From Bradyrhizobium sp. LHD-71 (GTDB taxonomy: Bacteria > Pseudomonadota > Alphaproteobacteria > Rhizobiales > Xanthobacteraceae), in NCBI RefSeq assembly GCF_031157255.1, contig NZ_JAVIFX010000028.1:1-64000 (forward strand): DNA of 64,000 nt. Direction: 5' to 3'. This document shows, in pieces, positions 18,964 through 28,247 of this stretch; the stretch's first letter is position 1; every line of letters begins with the position of its first letter. Below the pieces are notes generated by a model that saw only the letters and a list, made by a program, of their open reading frames with translations, searched no databases and was not told the origin of the DNA. The translations under genes were made by a program, and so were the position numbers.

Positions 18964-19050
18964 GTAGGGTGGGTTAGCCGAAGGCGTAACCCACCACTTC
19001 TGCTTGCGCGGTAATGAGAGTGGTGGATTACCTGCGCTTACCCACCCTAC
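18964..19050. repeat. Intergenic palindromic element
   Basis: GTAGGGTGGGTTAGCCGAAGG at the left is the inverse of the GCGCTTACCCACCCTAC at the right; GTAACCCACCACT and AGTGGTGGATTAC form the inner pair. It sits between two convergent genes. Confidence 0.87.
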
Positions 19051-19054
19051 GAAC

Positions 19055-19945
19055 CTATTTGTACTCCCGCTCCGTCCACCACGGGAAATAGTCTGGCATA
19101 TCAGTCGACACCTTGTTCTTGAACTGTGCCGGACGCTTCTCCAGGAACGACACCACGCCTTCTTTGACGTCGTCCGAGCGCCCCCGTGCATAGATGCCGC
19201 GGCTGTCGACCTTGTGGGCCTCCATCGGATCGTCGGCGCCCATCATGCGCCACATCATCTGGCGGATCAGCGCCACCGACACAGGCGCGGTCTTCGCGGC
19301 GAATTCCTTGGCGAGCGCGCGGGCGGTCGGCAGCAGATCATCGGGCGCGACGACCTTGCTGACGAGGCGTCCGGCAAGCGCTTCCTGCGCCGGGAAGACG
19401 CGGCCCGAATAGCACCATTCGAGCGCCTGCGAGATGCCGACGATGCGCGGCAGGAACCAGCTCGAGGCCGCCTCGGGCACGATGCCGCGCTGGGAGAACA
19501 CGAAGCCGAACCGCGCGGCCTCCGATGCGATGCGGATATCCATCGCGAGCTGCATGGTGACGCCGATGCCGACGGCCGGGCCGTTCACCGCCGCGATCAC
19601 CGGCTTGAGGCACTTGAAGATGCGCAAGGTCACCTGGCCGCCGCCGTCGCGCACCTGCGGATCGCTGTAATCGACCTTGCCGTCGGCGAGGCGCTTCACC
19701 GGTCCGCGTCGCGCGTCGCGGTCGAACGTGTCGGCGCCCGAGGAGAGATCGGCGCCCGCGCAAAAGCCGCGGCCGGCGCCGGTGACGATGATGGCGCGGA
19801 CATCGTCGTCCTTGTCGGCAGCGTCGAACGCGTCGATCAGCTCGCTCTGCATCTGCGCGTTGAAGGCGTTGAGCTTGTCGGGCCGGTTCAGCGTGATGGT
19901 GAGGATCTGCTCGGCGACCTCGTATTTGATCGTCTCATACGCCAT
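19055..19945 (-). CDS. Enoyl-CoA hydratase/isomerase (crotonase) family protein
   Basis: 296 residues. The oxyanion-hole segments are TGAGRGFCAGADLSSG (about residue 56) and VNGPAVGIGVTMQLAMDIRIAS (about 118); the second motif, FGFVFSQRGIVPEAASSWFLPRIVG, retains the Glu used by hydratases. This suggests a working enoyl-CoA hydratase for fatty-acid or related acyl-CoA breakdown, though specificity cannot be read. It is slightly longer than the usual 260 residues because of an insertion around FDRDARRGPVKRL. The ATG has GGAAGGAAA upstream. Confidence 0.92.
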   Translation of the reverse strand: MAYETIKYEVAEQILTITLNRPDKLNAFNAQMQSELIDAFDAADKDDDVRAIIVTGAGRGFCAGADLSSGADTFDRDARRGPVKRLADGKVDYSDPQVRDGGGQVTLRIFKCLKPVIAAVNGPAVGIGVTMQLAMDIRIASEAARFGFVFSQRGIVPEAASSWFLPRIVGISQALEWCYSGRVFPAQEALAGRLVSKVVAPDDLLPTARALAKEFAAKTAPVSVALIRQMMWRMMGADDPMEAHKVDSRGIYARGRSDDVKEGVVSFLEKRPAQFKNKVSTDMPDYFPWWTEREYK

Positions 19946-19980
19946 GGTGTTTCCTTCCCTGTCATTCTTGAATTGATTGT

Positions 19981-20006
19981 GTCATTGCCGGGCTTGACCC
20001 GGCAAT
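19981..20006. repeat. Short palindrome, remnant of an intergenic element
   Basis: ATTGCCGGG-CTTGA-CCCGGCAAT is a perfect 9-base hairpin at 19984-20006, preceded by GTC as in the larger elements. Only one end of the family is present. It lies between the crotonase start and the amidase stop. Confidence 0.6.
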
Positions 20007-20061
20007 CCATCTTCCTAAAGAGGATGGATGCGCAGGGCGAGGCCGCGCTTGTGCTCAGACG

Positions 20062-21483
20062 CTACTTCGCCGGCGGGCTTGGCCAGGGCCGCTGCGCGCC
20101 GCGCAGGCCCTCGAACGCCTTGGCCATGCCGAGCACGCCGAGATCGTCGAAGCGGCGGCCGACGATCTGCACGCCGATGGGAAAACCGTTGGCATCGAAG
20201 CCGCCATTGACGGAGACCGCAGGATTCTCCGACATATTCCACGGCACGGTATAGGCGATGTGCTCGAACGGCTTCATGGGATCGTTGGTGGGCGAAGCCC
20301 ATTCCGCCGGATAGTTCACGTTCGGCGCGGTCGGCGAGATCACGTAGTCGAGTTCGCAGAACAGCTTTCCCGCCGCGGCGCGGATTGCCATGGTCTGGTT
20401 GAAGCCGCGGATGACGTCGACGCCCGAAAGCTTCGCACCGGACTCGCCCCATTTGAAAATGTAGGGCAGCACCTTGGCCTGCTCAGCCGGCGTCAGCCTG
20501 GACAGATCGTCCCACATCCGCGCGCGCCAGAAATTGTCGAGGCCGTCGAGCATCTCGCGTGTGAGGATGCCGTCGACTTCGGTGACGACGCTGCCTGCGG
20601 ATTCGAGCGCCTTGGCAGCCTTCACCGCGACCTCGCGCACCGACTTCTCCAGCGGCAGGCCGCAGCCGGGATCGAGCATCAGGCCGATGCGCAGCTTGCC
20701 CGGCGACTTTTCCAATCCTTTCCAGTTGAGCGGCTCGGCGGGTAGGCTCGTGCCGTCGCGCCGGTCGGGTTTGGCGATCACGCTCATCATCAGCGCGCAA
20801 TCGTCGACCGTGCGGGTCATGGGACCTGCAACGCGGCCGACATAGGTCGGTTCGATCGGCACGCGGCCGAAGCTCGGCTTCAAGCCAACGAGGCCACACC
20901 AGGCGGCGGGCAGGCGCACCGAGCCGCCGATATCGGTGCCGAGATGCAGCGGTCCATAGCCGGCCGCAGCGGCGGCGCCGGCGCCCGCACTGGAGCCGCC
21001 GGGGTTCTTGGTGAGGTCCCAGGGATTGCGCGCGAGCGCGTGGTAGCTGGAGAGCCCCGAGGACAGCATGCCGTAATCGGGCATGGTGGTTTTCGCGAAG
21101 ATGATCGCGCCGGCTTCGCGTAGCCGCGCCGCGGGCGGCGCGTCCTTCTCTGCCGGCACCAGCTTGACGCTGGCCGCGCCGAGCGGCACCGGCACGCCCT
21201 TGGTCGCAATGTTGTCCTTCACCGTCACAGGCACGCCGTCGAGCGCGCCGGATGGTTCGCCGCCGGTCCAGCGCGCGGTCGAAGCCTTGGCGGCCTCGCG
21301 CGCGCCGTCGGGATCGAATGCATAGAGCGCCTTCAGATGCGGTTCCCACGCCGCGACATGCGCGAGCACGTCCTCCAGCACCTCGCTCGGCGAGAATTGC
21401 TTGGCGCGATAACCCGCGATCAGATCGACCGCGGACAGATCGTGCAGCGAGGTGACCGTCTCTTCGGCCCTCGGCCTATGCAT
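20062..21483 (-). CDS. Amidase signature family protein
   Basis: 473 residues. The Ser-cisSer-Lys catalytic set is present: Lys in VPVTVKDNIATKGVP, and the Gly/Ser-rich signature NPGGSSAGAGAAAAAGYGPLH followed by GTDIGGSVRLPAAWCG with the nucleophilic Ser. Hydrolyses amide bonds of small molecules; family members also include the GatA subunit, but no GatB/GatC is nearby. The ATG at 21483 overlaps the end of the M20 gene by eight bases; an in-frame GTG six bases earlier is also possible. It is the last gene of a run of hydrolase and ABC-transporter genes on this strand. Confidence 0.92.
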   Translation of the reverse strand: MHRPRAEETVTSLHDLSAVDLIAGYRAKQFSPSEVLEDVLAHVAAWEPHLKALYAFDPDGAREAAKASTARWTGGEPSGALDGVPVTVKDNIATKGVPVPLGAASVKLVPAEKDAPPAARLREAGAIIFAKTTMPDYGMLSSGLSSYHALARNPWDLTKNPGGSSAGAGAAAAAGYGPLHLGTDIGGSVRLPAAWCGLVGLKPSFGRVPIEPTYVGRVAGPMTRTVDDCALMMSVIAKPDRRDGTSLPAEPLNWKGLEKSPGKLRIGLMLDPGCGLPLEKSVREVAVKAAKALESAGSVVTEVDGILTREMLDGLDNFWRARMWDDLSRLTPAEQAKVLPYIFKWGESGAKLSGVDVIRGFNQTMAIRAAAGKLFCELDYVISPTAPNVNYPAEWASPTNDPMKPFEHIAYTVPWNMSENPAVSVNGGFDANGFPIGVQIVGRRFDDLGVLGMAKAFEGLRGAQRPWPSPPAK

Positions 21484-22648
21484 TGCCACCTACCGGCATG
21501 CGGGTCTCGATGATGCGGGCGAACATGCTGGCGCCGATCGGCAGGATCTTGTCGTCGAGCACGAAGCCGGGATTGTGCACGGGCACCGAACCGTCATGGC
21601 CGACCCAGAAATAGGCGCCGGGGATGGTCTCCAGCATGTCGGCGAAATCCTCGCTGCCCATCTTCGGCTGGGCGCGCGTGATCACGTTGGCGGGATCGAC
21701 GATGGTGCGCGCGACCTCCTCAACCACCTTGGACTGTTCGACTTGGTTGACCAGCACATTGAAAGTGTCGCGGATGTCGACGTCGATCACGCATTGGTAG
21801 GCGCTGGCGATGCCGGCGCAGATGGTGCGGATGCGTTCGCTGACGAGGGTGCGCACTTCCTTCGAGAAGGTGCGGATGGTGCCGCAGAGATGTGCATCGC
21901 CAGGAATGACGTTGTAGGCTGAGCCGGCGTGGATCTGGGTGATCGACACCACCGCGGCCTGCAGCGGCTCGACGTTGCGGCTGACGATGGTCTGGATCGC
22001 CTGCGCCAGCGTGGTCGCGATGACCACCGCGTCCTTGGAGCGCTCGGGCATCGCACCGTGCGCGCCGTAGCCGGTGATGCGCAGGTCGAAAAAGTCAGCG
22101 CTCGCCATCGCCGGGCCGGGCAGGATCGCGATCTCGCCGTGGTTGAGATCGGGCGCGTTGTGCAGGCCGTAGAGCTCGTCGCAGGGAAACTTCTCGAACA
22201 GCCCGTCCTTGATCATCGCGCGGGCGCCGCCGAGGCCTTCCTCGGCCGGCTGGAAGATCAGGTGCACGGTGCCGTCGAAATTCCTGGTCTCGGCGAGATA
22301 GCGCGCGGTGCCGAGCAACATGGTGGTGTGGCCGTCATGGCCGCAGCCGTGGAAGCGGCCTGGAATCTTCGAGCTCCATTTCAGATTGGTGTTCTCTTCC
22401 ATCGGCAGCGCGTCCATGTCGGCGCGCAGGCCGATGCGCTTGGTGCCCGTGCCCTTGCCCTTGATGACGCCGATCACGCCGGTGCCGCCGAGACCGCGAT
22501 GCACCTCGATGCCCCAGCTCTTCAGCTTGTCGGCGACGATGCCGGAAGTGCGCACTTCCTCGAAGCCGATCTCGGGATGGGCGTGGAGGTCGCGCCTGAT
22601 GGCGGTGAGCTCGTCGGCATAACCGTCGATGCGGTCGATCGTGGGCAT
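21476..22648 (-). CDS. M20 family amidohydrolase (hippurate hydrolase/IAA-amino-acid hydrolase type)
   Basis: 390 residues. Metal-site segments follow the M20D pattern: HAHPEIGFEE, the CGHDGHTTMLLGTARYL stretch, QPAEEGLGGARAMIKDGLF and, near the C-terminus, GSEDFADMLETIPGAYFWVG. Members cleave N-acyl or amino-acid conjugates such as hippurate or auxin conjugates. The gene lies 12 bases downstream of the M81 gene and overlaps the amidase gene, so the three form one transcription unit for conjugate or peptide breakdown. No signal peptide, so it acts in the cytoplasm. Confidence 0.92.
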   Translation of the reverse strand: MPTIDRIDGYADELTAIRRDLHAHPEIGFEEVRTSGIVADKLKSWGIEVHRGLGGTGVIGVIKGKGTGTKRIGLRADMDALPMEENTNLKWSSKIPGRFHGCGHDGHTTMLLGTARYLAETRNFDGTVHLIFQPAEEGLGGARAMIKDGLFEKFPCDELYGLHNAPDLNHGEIAILPGPAMASADFFDLRITGYGAHGAMPERSKDAVVIATTLAQAIQTIVSRNVEPLQAAVVSITQIHAGSAYNVIPGDAHLCGTIRTFSKEVRTLVSERIRTICAGIASAYQCVIDVDIRDTFNVLVNQVEQSKVVEEVARTIVDPANVITRAQPKMGSEDFADMLETIPGAYFWVGHDGSVPVHNPGFVLDDKILPIGASMFARIIETRMPVGGNA

Positions 22649-22659
22649 GTGTTCTCCAG

Positions 22660-24165
22660 TCAGCGTGAGGGAGGTGTGAAAACGGGGCCGTTCGGCTTGG
22701 TGCGGATGCCCGGGCGCAGGCGCGTCCAGGGCAGAGTGGCGGTGTCAGCGGGCATCGCGCCGGGCGCGGCGCAGATCATCAGCTTTTCGGCGATCGGCTC
22801 GAAATCGGCGCGGAAATGCACCGAGCTCTTGTTGACCAGGATCTTCTCGCGCGTCGGCTCGATGCCGACATAGCGGTACATCGCCTGGTCAGCGAGCTGG
22901 GCCTTGTGCGAGGACACGACCACGCGGACATCGCCGATGCGCAGGCATGCGGAGGGGCCCATCTCCATCTCGCGGCCGCCATAATAGGGGCCGGGCGCGA
23001 TGAAGCGGCCGTCGGAAAGCGTCTCGACGACGAAGGTTTCGGTATAGGGCTCGTCACCGGGAATGCCGGACTTGCCGCCGAGCGACAGCGTCACGGTGGC
23101 GCCGACGCCGGCCTCGTGTGCCGCCTTGGCCGAGGCCGGATCGTAGATCGCCCCCGTCGCGGCGCTCGCCTTGTTGCGCACAAGCGCGCGCAGCATGCCG
23201 GTCGTGTCGGAATCGCCGCCGGCGCCGGGATTGTCCTGGGTGTCGGCGATGATGATCGGCTTGCTTGCGTTCCTGGACAGCTCCATCGCATGACGCACAC
23301 CGTCGTCGGGCGACCAGATCCTGCCGTCGAAATCGTTCTCGTGGCTTTCGATCAGCTTCACCATCGCATCGGCCGCACGATCGGCATCGGCTTGTGTCGT
23401 CCCATAGGCGAACACGCTCGGCCCGCAATCGCGGAAGTCGGCGGCGGGGAAGCCCGGCGCGAAAGAGAGTGTCGGAACCGCATCGCTCTCCAGCGCGGCG
23501 AGCTTCTCATAGATGCCTTTGGTGGGCTGATCGTTGGTGCACTGCCAGCTGATGGGGATCAGGAACGGCAATTGCCGGAACGATCTTGCCAGGCGCTGCT
23601 TCGTCTTCAGCAACAGTGCGAGATGCCGCGCGGAGGCTCGGCCCGTCTCGGCCATGTCGACATGCGGATAGGTGCGGTAGGCGATCAGCGCGTCGGCATG
23701 CGCGATCATCTCGGGCGTGACGTTGGCGTGCAGGTCAAGGCTGGCAACCAGCGGAACATCCTTGCCGATGACGCGGCGCACGCGCGCCAAAATTTCGCCT
23801 TCGCCGTCGTCGAGATGCTCGGTCACCATGGCGCCATGCAGGTCGAGATAGACCGCATCGAGCGGACCGGCGGCCGCGATGCCGCCGACCATCACCTTCA
23901 CGATGCGCTCGAAGGCATCCTTGGTGACATGCGCCGACGGGCTGGCACCGCAGGCGATGGTGGGAATGAGTTCCCAGCCGCTCTCGTCGGCGCTGTCGAC
24001 GAACCCAGCGAGACCGACATTGATGCGCCGCATCACCTTCAACACGTCGGCACCTTCAGTCATCGCCGGCCAGCCGCCGCCATGTTGAAAATCCGCGAAC
24101 GTCGCCTTCGTCGGAGCGAAGGTGTTGGTCTCGTGCAGGAAGCCGCCGACGGCGATACGTGTCAT
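22660..24165 (-). CDS. M81 family metallopeptidase (MlrC/microcystinase C-like)
   Basis: 501 residues, beginning TRIAVGGFLHETNTFAP, the hallmark of MlrC-like proteins; AVYLDLHGAMVTEH and VASLDLHANVTPEM carry the putative zinc ligands. MlrC completes degradation of linearised microcystin, but the family is widespread in soil bacteria that never meet microcystin, so the real substrate is likely another peptide or amide. The start at 24165 is the ATG before TRIAV; a much longer upstream reading passes through a palindromic repeat and was rejected. It is next to the Dpp-type transporter genes. Confidence 0.9.
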   Translation of the reverse strand: MTRIAVGGFLHETNTFAPTKATFADFQHGGGWPAMTEGADVLKVMRRINVGLAGFVDSADESGWELIPTIACGASPSAHVTKDAFERIVKVMVGGIAAAGPLDAVYLDLHGAMVTEHLDDGEGEILARVRRVIGKDVPLVASLDLHANVTPEMIAHADALIAYRTYPHVDMAETGRASARHLALLLKTKQRLARSFRQLPFLIPISWQCTNDQPTKGIYEKLAALESDAVPTLSFAPGFPAADFRDCGPSVFAYGTTQADADRAADAMVKLIESHENDFDGRIWSPDDGVRHAMELSRNASKPIIIADTQDNPGAGGDSDTTGMLRALVRNKASAATGAIYDPASAKAAHEAGVGATVTLSLGGKSGIPGDEPYTETFVVETLSDGRFIAPGPYYGGREMEMGPSACLRIGDVRVVVSSHKAQLADQAMYRYVGIEPTREKILVNKSSVHFRADFEPIAEKLMICAAPGAMPADTATLPWTRLRPGIRTKPNGPVFTPPSR

Positions 24166-24283
24166 CAATTCAAGTCCAGTCATCAAGAGTGCGCGAAATT
24201 TGCCCCGGCCTTGCTGCAAGGGCAAGGTGGGAAGCAATCGCGCCACGCATAGGGTCAGATCGTTTTGGGAATGCTGCTCCGCG

Positions 24284-24392
24284 GTCATTCCGGGGCGCGC
24301 CCCTCTTGGGCGCGAGCCCGGAAGCCATTGTGCGGCGAAGTCTGCAGCCTGATGGATTCCGGGCTCATCGCTTCGCGATGCCCTGGAATGAC
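24284..24392. repeat. Intergenic palindromic element
   Basis: Outer arms GTCATTCCGGGGCGCG and CTGGAATGAC, inner arms GCCCGGAAGCCAT and ATGGATTCCGGGC. Same family as 9134-9238. It interrupts the operon between the ABC ATPase gene and the M81 gene. Confidence 0.88.
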
Positions 24393-24403
24393 GACGGAGA
24401 GAG

Positions 24404-26053
24404 TTACGCGGTCGCCCCCACGCCCTCCGACACCGGCCGGAAGTTCGCAAAATCCCAGTCGCGGCCGGGAGCGGCATCCAGCAGCGCCTTGGTATAGGCC
24501 TCCTTCGGGTGCGTCAGCACCTCGGCGGCGGGACCCTGCTCGACGACGCGGCCATGCTGCATCACCACCACCTCGTCGCAGATTTGCGCGGCGACGCGAA
24601 GGTCGTGGGTGATGAACAGGATCGCAATGCCGAGCCGCTTCTGGATCTCGTCGAGCAGTTCCAGCACCTGCGCCTGCACGGAGACATCGAGTGCGGAGAC
24701 GGCCTCGTCTGCGACCAGCACGTCCGGATCGAGCGCGAGCGCACGCGCGATGGCGATGCGCTGGCGCTGACCGCCGGAGAACTGGTGCGGATAGCGCGAC
24801 ACCGCGTCGGCCGGCAGGCCGACGAGCTCAAGCAGCTCGCGCGCCCGCTTCATCGCGTCGGCGTGGGCCACGCCGTAGTTGACCGGGCCTTCGGCGATGC
24901 TCTCGCCGACGGTGACGCGCGGGTTGAGCGAACGGTAGGGATCCTGGAACACGATCTGGATCTTCTGCCGGTGTGGCTGCAGCAGGCGGCGCGAGATGTC
25001 GGCGATCTCGCGGCCGGCGAGACGCACGCCGCCGGAGGTCGGATCGATCAGGCGCACGATGCAGCGCGCGACCGTCGACTTGCCGGAGCCGCTCTCGCCG
25101 ACGATGCCGAGCGTGCGGCCCTTGCGCAGCGTCAGCGTCACCTTGTCGGCGGCCACGACCTCGCGGCCTTTGCCGAAGAAGGAGCGCTCCTTGTAGATCT
25201 TGCCGAGCTCGTTGGCTTCGAGCACGACCGGCTCGCGGCTCTGCGCGCGCGGCGGCCGCGGCACCAGGCTCGGCACCGAGGAGAGCAGATTGCGGGTGTA
25301 CTCCATGGTCGGATTGCGCAGCACGGTGTCGAGGGGGCCGGTCTCGACCAGGCGGCCCTGCCGCATCACCGCGACGCGGTCGGCGATCTCGGCGACCACG
25401 CCCATGTCGTGGGTGATGAACAGCACCGCGGTGCCGTGATCGCGCTGGAGGTCGCGGATCAGCGTCAGAATCTGCTTCTGTGTGGTGACGTCGAGCGCGG
25501 TGGTCGGCTCGTCCGCAATGAGCAGCTTCGGCTCGAGCACCAGCGCCATCGCGATCATGATGCGCTGGCGCTGGCCGCCGGAGAGGCGGTGCGGATAGGA
25601 AGCGAAGATGCGCTCGACCTGGGGCAGGCGGACATGCTCCATCATGTCGAGGATGCGCTTCTTGCGTGCCCTGCCGTCGAGATCAGTATGGGCGCGCAGC
25701 ACCTCATCGATCTGGCGGCCGACCGGCACCACCGGATTGAGCGCGGTCATCGGCTCCTGGAAGATCATCGCCATCTGCGTGGCACGGAGCTGGCGCAGGC
25801 GGCGGTCGGTCGCGCTCAGCAGCTCCTCACCGACCAGCTTGACGCTGCCGCTCGTCGGCACCAGCGTGCCCTTGGGCAACAGGCCCATCGTGGTGAGCGA
25901 GGTCACCGACTTGCCCGAACCGCTTTCGCCGACGAGGCACAGCGTCTCGCGCTCGCGCACCTGGATCGAGATGCCGTCGATGATCTTCGTTGCGCCCGGC
26001 TTCTTGCCGACGGAAACGACGAGGTTGTTGATGTCGAGGATGGTGTTGCTCAT
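24404..26053 (-). CDS. Dipeptide/oligopeptide ABC transporter, fused double ATPase (DppD-DppF type)
   Basis: 549 residues with two complete ABC domains in one chain. Domain one: Walker A GESGSGKSVTS near residue 38, signature LSGGQRQRIMIAMAL, Walker B LLIADEPTTALD. Domain two: Walker A GESGSGKSTVARC near 316, signature FSGGQRQRIAIARAL, Walker B VLVADEAVSALD. It energises the permease pair encoded just upstream. Fusion of the two ATPases is common in rhizobial Dpp/Opp-type systems. Both domains keep the catalytic residues. The substrate is probably a short peptide or similar compound, judged from the neighbouring peptidases. Confidence 0.94.
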   Translation of the reverse strand: MSNTILDINNLVVSVGKKPGATKIIDGISIQVRERETLCLVGESGSGKSVTSLTTMGLLPKGTLVPTSGSVKLVGEELLSATDRRLRQLRATQMAMIFQEPMTALNPVVPVGRQIDEVLRAHTDLDGRARKKRILDMMEHVRLPQVERIFASYPHRLSGGQRQRIMIAMALVLEPKLLIADEPTTALDVTTQKQILTLIRDLQRDHGTAVLFITHDMGVVAEIADRVAVMRQGRLVETGPLDTVLRNPTMEYTRNLLSSVPSLVPRPPRAQSREPVVLEANELGKIYKERSFFGKGREVVAADKVTLTLRKGRTLGIVGESGSGKSTVARCIVRLIDPTSGGVRLAGREIADISRRLLQPHRQKIQIVFQDPYRSLNPRVTVGESIAEGPVNYGVAHADAMKRARELLELVGLPADAVSRYPHQFSGGQRQRIAIARALALDPDVLVADEAVSALDVSVQAQVLELLDEIQKRLGIAILFITHDLRVAAQICDEVVVMQHGRVVEQGPAAEVLTHPKEAYTKALLDAAPGRDWDFANFRPVSEGVGATA

Positions 26054-26071
26054 GCCGCCAAACTCTCGCTC

Positions 26072-26174
26072 GTCATTCCGGGGCGCGCGTGAGCGCGAGC
26101 CCGGAATCCATTGAGCCGCGATGCAAGTGGTGAGGTGGATTCCGGGTTCGCGACTTCGTCGCGCCCCGGAATGA
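26072..26174. repeat. Intergenic palindromic element
   Basis: Outer arms GTCATTCCGGGGCGCGCG and GCGCCCCGGAATGAC, inner arms AGCCCGGAATCCA and TGGATTCCGGGTT. It lies within the transporter operon between the permease and ATPase genes. Confidence 0.88.
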
Positions 26175-26189
26175 CGAAACTGAGGATAA

Positions 26190-27077
26190 TCACTTCCCCT
26201 CCCGCTGCTTCATGCGCGGATCGAGGGCGTCGCGGGCGGCATCGCCAATCAGATTGATGCTGAGGATGGCAATCGAGAGCAGCAGGCCCGGGTAGAAGAT
26301 CAGCGACGGCTTGATCTGGAAGTACTGCCGGCCCTCGGCCATGATGTTGCCCCAGGTCGGCGTCTCTGGCGAAATGCCGGCGCCGAGGAAGGACAGGATG
26401 GCTTCGGTCAGGATCGCGGAGGCGCAGATATAGGTGCCCTGGACGATCAGCGGCGCGACCGTGTTCGGCATCAGATGCCGCCACATGATCTTCGGCAAGG
26501 ACGAGCCGACCGAGATCGCGGCTTCGACATAAGGCTCCTCTCGCGCCGACAACACCACCGAGCGCACCAGGCGCGCCACGCGCGGGATCTCGGGGATCGT
26601 GATCGCGATCAGCACGGTCCAGAGGCTGGCGCCGGACAGCGAGACCACGGCGATCGCGAGCAGGATGCTCGGCATGGCCATCAGACCGTCCATGACGCGC
26701 ATCAGCACGGCATCGACCAATTTGAAGAAGCCGGAGACGAGACCGATCGCGAGCCCGATGGCGATCGACAGGATCGCCGCGCCGATGCCGATCAGCAGCG
26801 AGATGCGGCCGCCATAGATTACGCGCGACAACACGTCGCGGCCGTAGGCGTCGGTGCCGAGCAGGTACTGCGCCGAGGACGGCTTGAGCCGCTGCGACGG
26901 CGCGAGCTGGATCGGATCATACGGCGCGATCAGCGGCGCCAGGATCGAGATCAGCACGATCAGCGCGAGCAGGACCGTGGCGCTCGCGATGATCGGCGTC
27001 GAGGTGAGGAATCCGAAGCGCGGCCGCAGCGGCGACGTGATCGGAATGGACGACTGGGGAAGGCTATCGACGGACAT
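26190..27077 (-). CDS. Peptide ABC transporter permease, DppC type
   Basis: 295 residues, six membrane segments. The first helix follows residue 25 (IIASATVLLALIVLISILAPLIAPYDP), and HLLGTD-type sequence YLLGTDAYGRDVLSRVIYGGR, highly typical of DppC/OppC, follows. The EAA loop, which docks with the ATPase, is YVEAAISVGSSLPKIMWRHLMPN. The DppB-type gene ends 20 bases upstream. Inner-membrane component of the importer. Confidence 0.94.
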   Translation of the reverse strand: MSVDSLPQSSIPITSPLRPRFGFLTSTPIIASATVLLALIVLISILAPLIAPYDPIQLAPSQRLKPSSAQYLLGTDAYGRDVLSRVIYGGRISLLIGIGAAILSIAIGLAIGLVSGFFKLVDAVLMRVMDGLMAMPSILLAIAVVSLSGASLWTVLIAITIPEIPRVARLVRSVVLSAREEPYVEAAISVGSSLPKIMWRHLMPNTVAPLIVQGTYICASAILTEAILSFLGAGISPETPTWGNIMAEGRQYFQIKPSLIFYPGLLLSIAILSINLIGDAARDALDPRMKQREGK

Positions 27078-27096
27078 TCTTGTTGTTACCCTTGCC

Positions 27097-28038
27097 TCAG
27101 TACCGGATCCGGGGATCGAGCAGCGTGTAGGCGACGTCGATCAGCAGGTTGACGATGACATAGATCAGCGACGTCAGCAGGATCATCGCCTGGATCACCG
27201 GGTAGTCGCGCGCCAGCACCGCATCCACGGTGAGGCGGCCGATGCCGGGAATGTTGAACACGCTCTCGGTGACGACCACGCCGGAGATCAGCAGCGCAAA
27301 CCCGGTACCGATCACGGTGATCACGGGCACCGCTGCATTGCGTAGAGCATGCCGCATCATCACCGCGACCTCGTTGATGCCCTTGGCGCGGGCGGTGCGG
27401 ACGTAATCTTCGCCGAGCACGTCGAGCATCGCCGCGCGTGTCATGCGTGCGATCAGAGCGATGTAGATGAAGGAGAGCGCGCAGGTCGGCAGGATGATGC
27501 GTTCGAAGAACGGCCCGAAGCCGTTGAAGATGCTGCGGAAGCCCTGCACCGGCACCCAGCGCAGTTCGATCGCAAAGACCTGGATCAAGAGGTAGCCGAC
27601 CACGAAGACCGGAACGGAGAAGCCGAGCACCGACAGGCCCATGACGAAGCGGTCGATCCAGGTGCCGTGCTTCCAGGCCGCGATCACCCCCAGGGGGACG
27701 GCGACGATCACGGCGAGGATGATGGTGGCCAGCGCGAGCGAGATCGACGGCTCGACACGCTGGCTGATCATCTTCATGACCGGCAGGTTGGAGATCAGCG
27801 AGGTCCCGAGGTCCCCGTGCAGCAGCTTGTTCACCCAGGTGACGAACTGCACGATCAGGGGCTCGTTGAGGCCGAGTGAGGTGCGGATGCGCTCCAGCCG
27901 TTCCGGCGTCGCATTGTCGCCGGCGAGGATGGCGGCGGGATCGCCGGGGGTGAGGCGGAGCAGCAGGAAGACGAACAGCGCGACGACGCCCATCACGGGC
28001 ACCGCGGCGAAGATTCGGCGAACGAGATATCCGAGCAA
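27097..28038 (-). CDS. Peptide ABC transporter permease, DppB type
   Basis: 313 residues, six membrane segments. The start MLGYLVRRIFAAVPVMGVVALFVFLLLRLTPGDPA is characteristic of DppB/OppB. The ATPase-docking loop is YVRTARAKGINEVAVMMRHALRNA, and the C-terminus ends in DVAYTLLDPRIRY, also typical. It forms the transmembrane pore with the DppC-type protein encoded next. Confidence 0.95.
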   Translation of the reverse strand: MLGYLVRRIFAAVPVMGVVALFVFLLLRLTPGDPAAILAGDNATPERLERIRTSLGLNEPLIVQFVTWVNKLLHGDLGTSLISNLPVMKMISQRVEPSISLALATIILAVIVAVPLGVIAAWKHGTWIDRFVMGLSVLGFSVPVFVVGYLLIQVFAIELRWVPVQGFRSIFNGFGPFFERIILPTCALSFIYIALIARMTRAAMLDVLGEDYVRTARAKGINEVAVMMRHALRNAAVPVITVIGTGFALLISGVVVTESVFNIPGIGRLTVDAVLARDYPVIQAMILLTSLIYVIVNLLIDVAYTLLDPRIRY

Positions 28039-28145
28039 GTTGGATCCGTCAGATTAGAGTCAAATTGGGCAGGGTCTTCGACAAGCCTGCCATCAGCCTA
28101 ACATTTCAGCAATTCCTGTGCCATCCGGGCCGGGAGCCCCAATGG

Positions 28146-28233
28146 TCGTCCTGCCCGGGCTTGACCCAGCATCCACGTCTTTCTTCCCGCTCGGGCAAAG
28201 GCGTGGATGGCCGGGTCAGGCCCGGCCATGACG
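28146..28233. repeat. Intergenic palindromic element
   Basis: GTCGTCCTGCCCGGGCTTGACC at the left pairs with GGTCAGGCCCGGCCATGAC at the right, and ATCCACGTCTTT pairs with AAAGGCGTGGAT inside. It is the last palindromic element of these families that I find; none is seen from here to 64 kb. Confidence 0.82.
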
Positions 28234-28247
28234 GGGTATCGCCTTGA

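Noticed and set aside
22816..26092. Two long plus-strand open frames opposite the M81 and ABC ATPase genes
   Set aside because: Same GC-driven shadow effect; Arg-, Asp- and His-rich translations without domains, while the opposite strand encodes recognised proteins.
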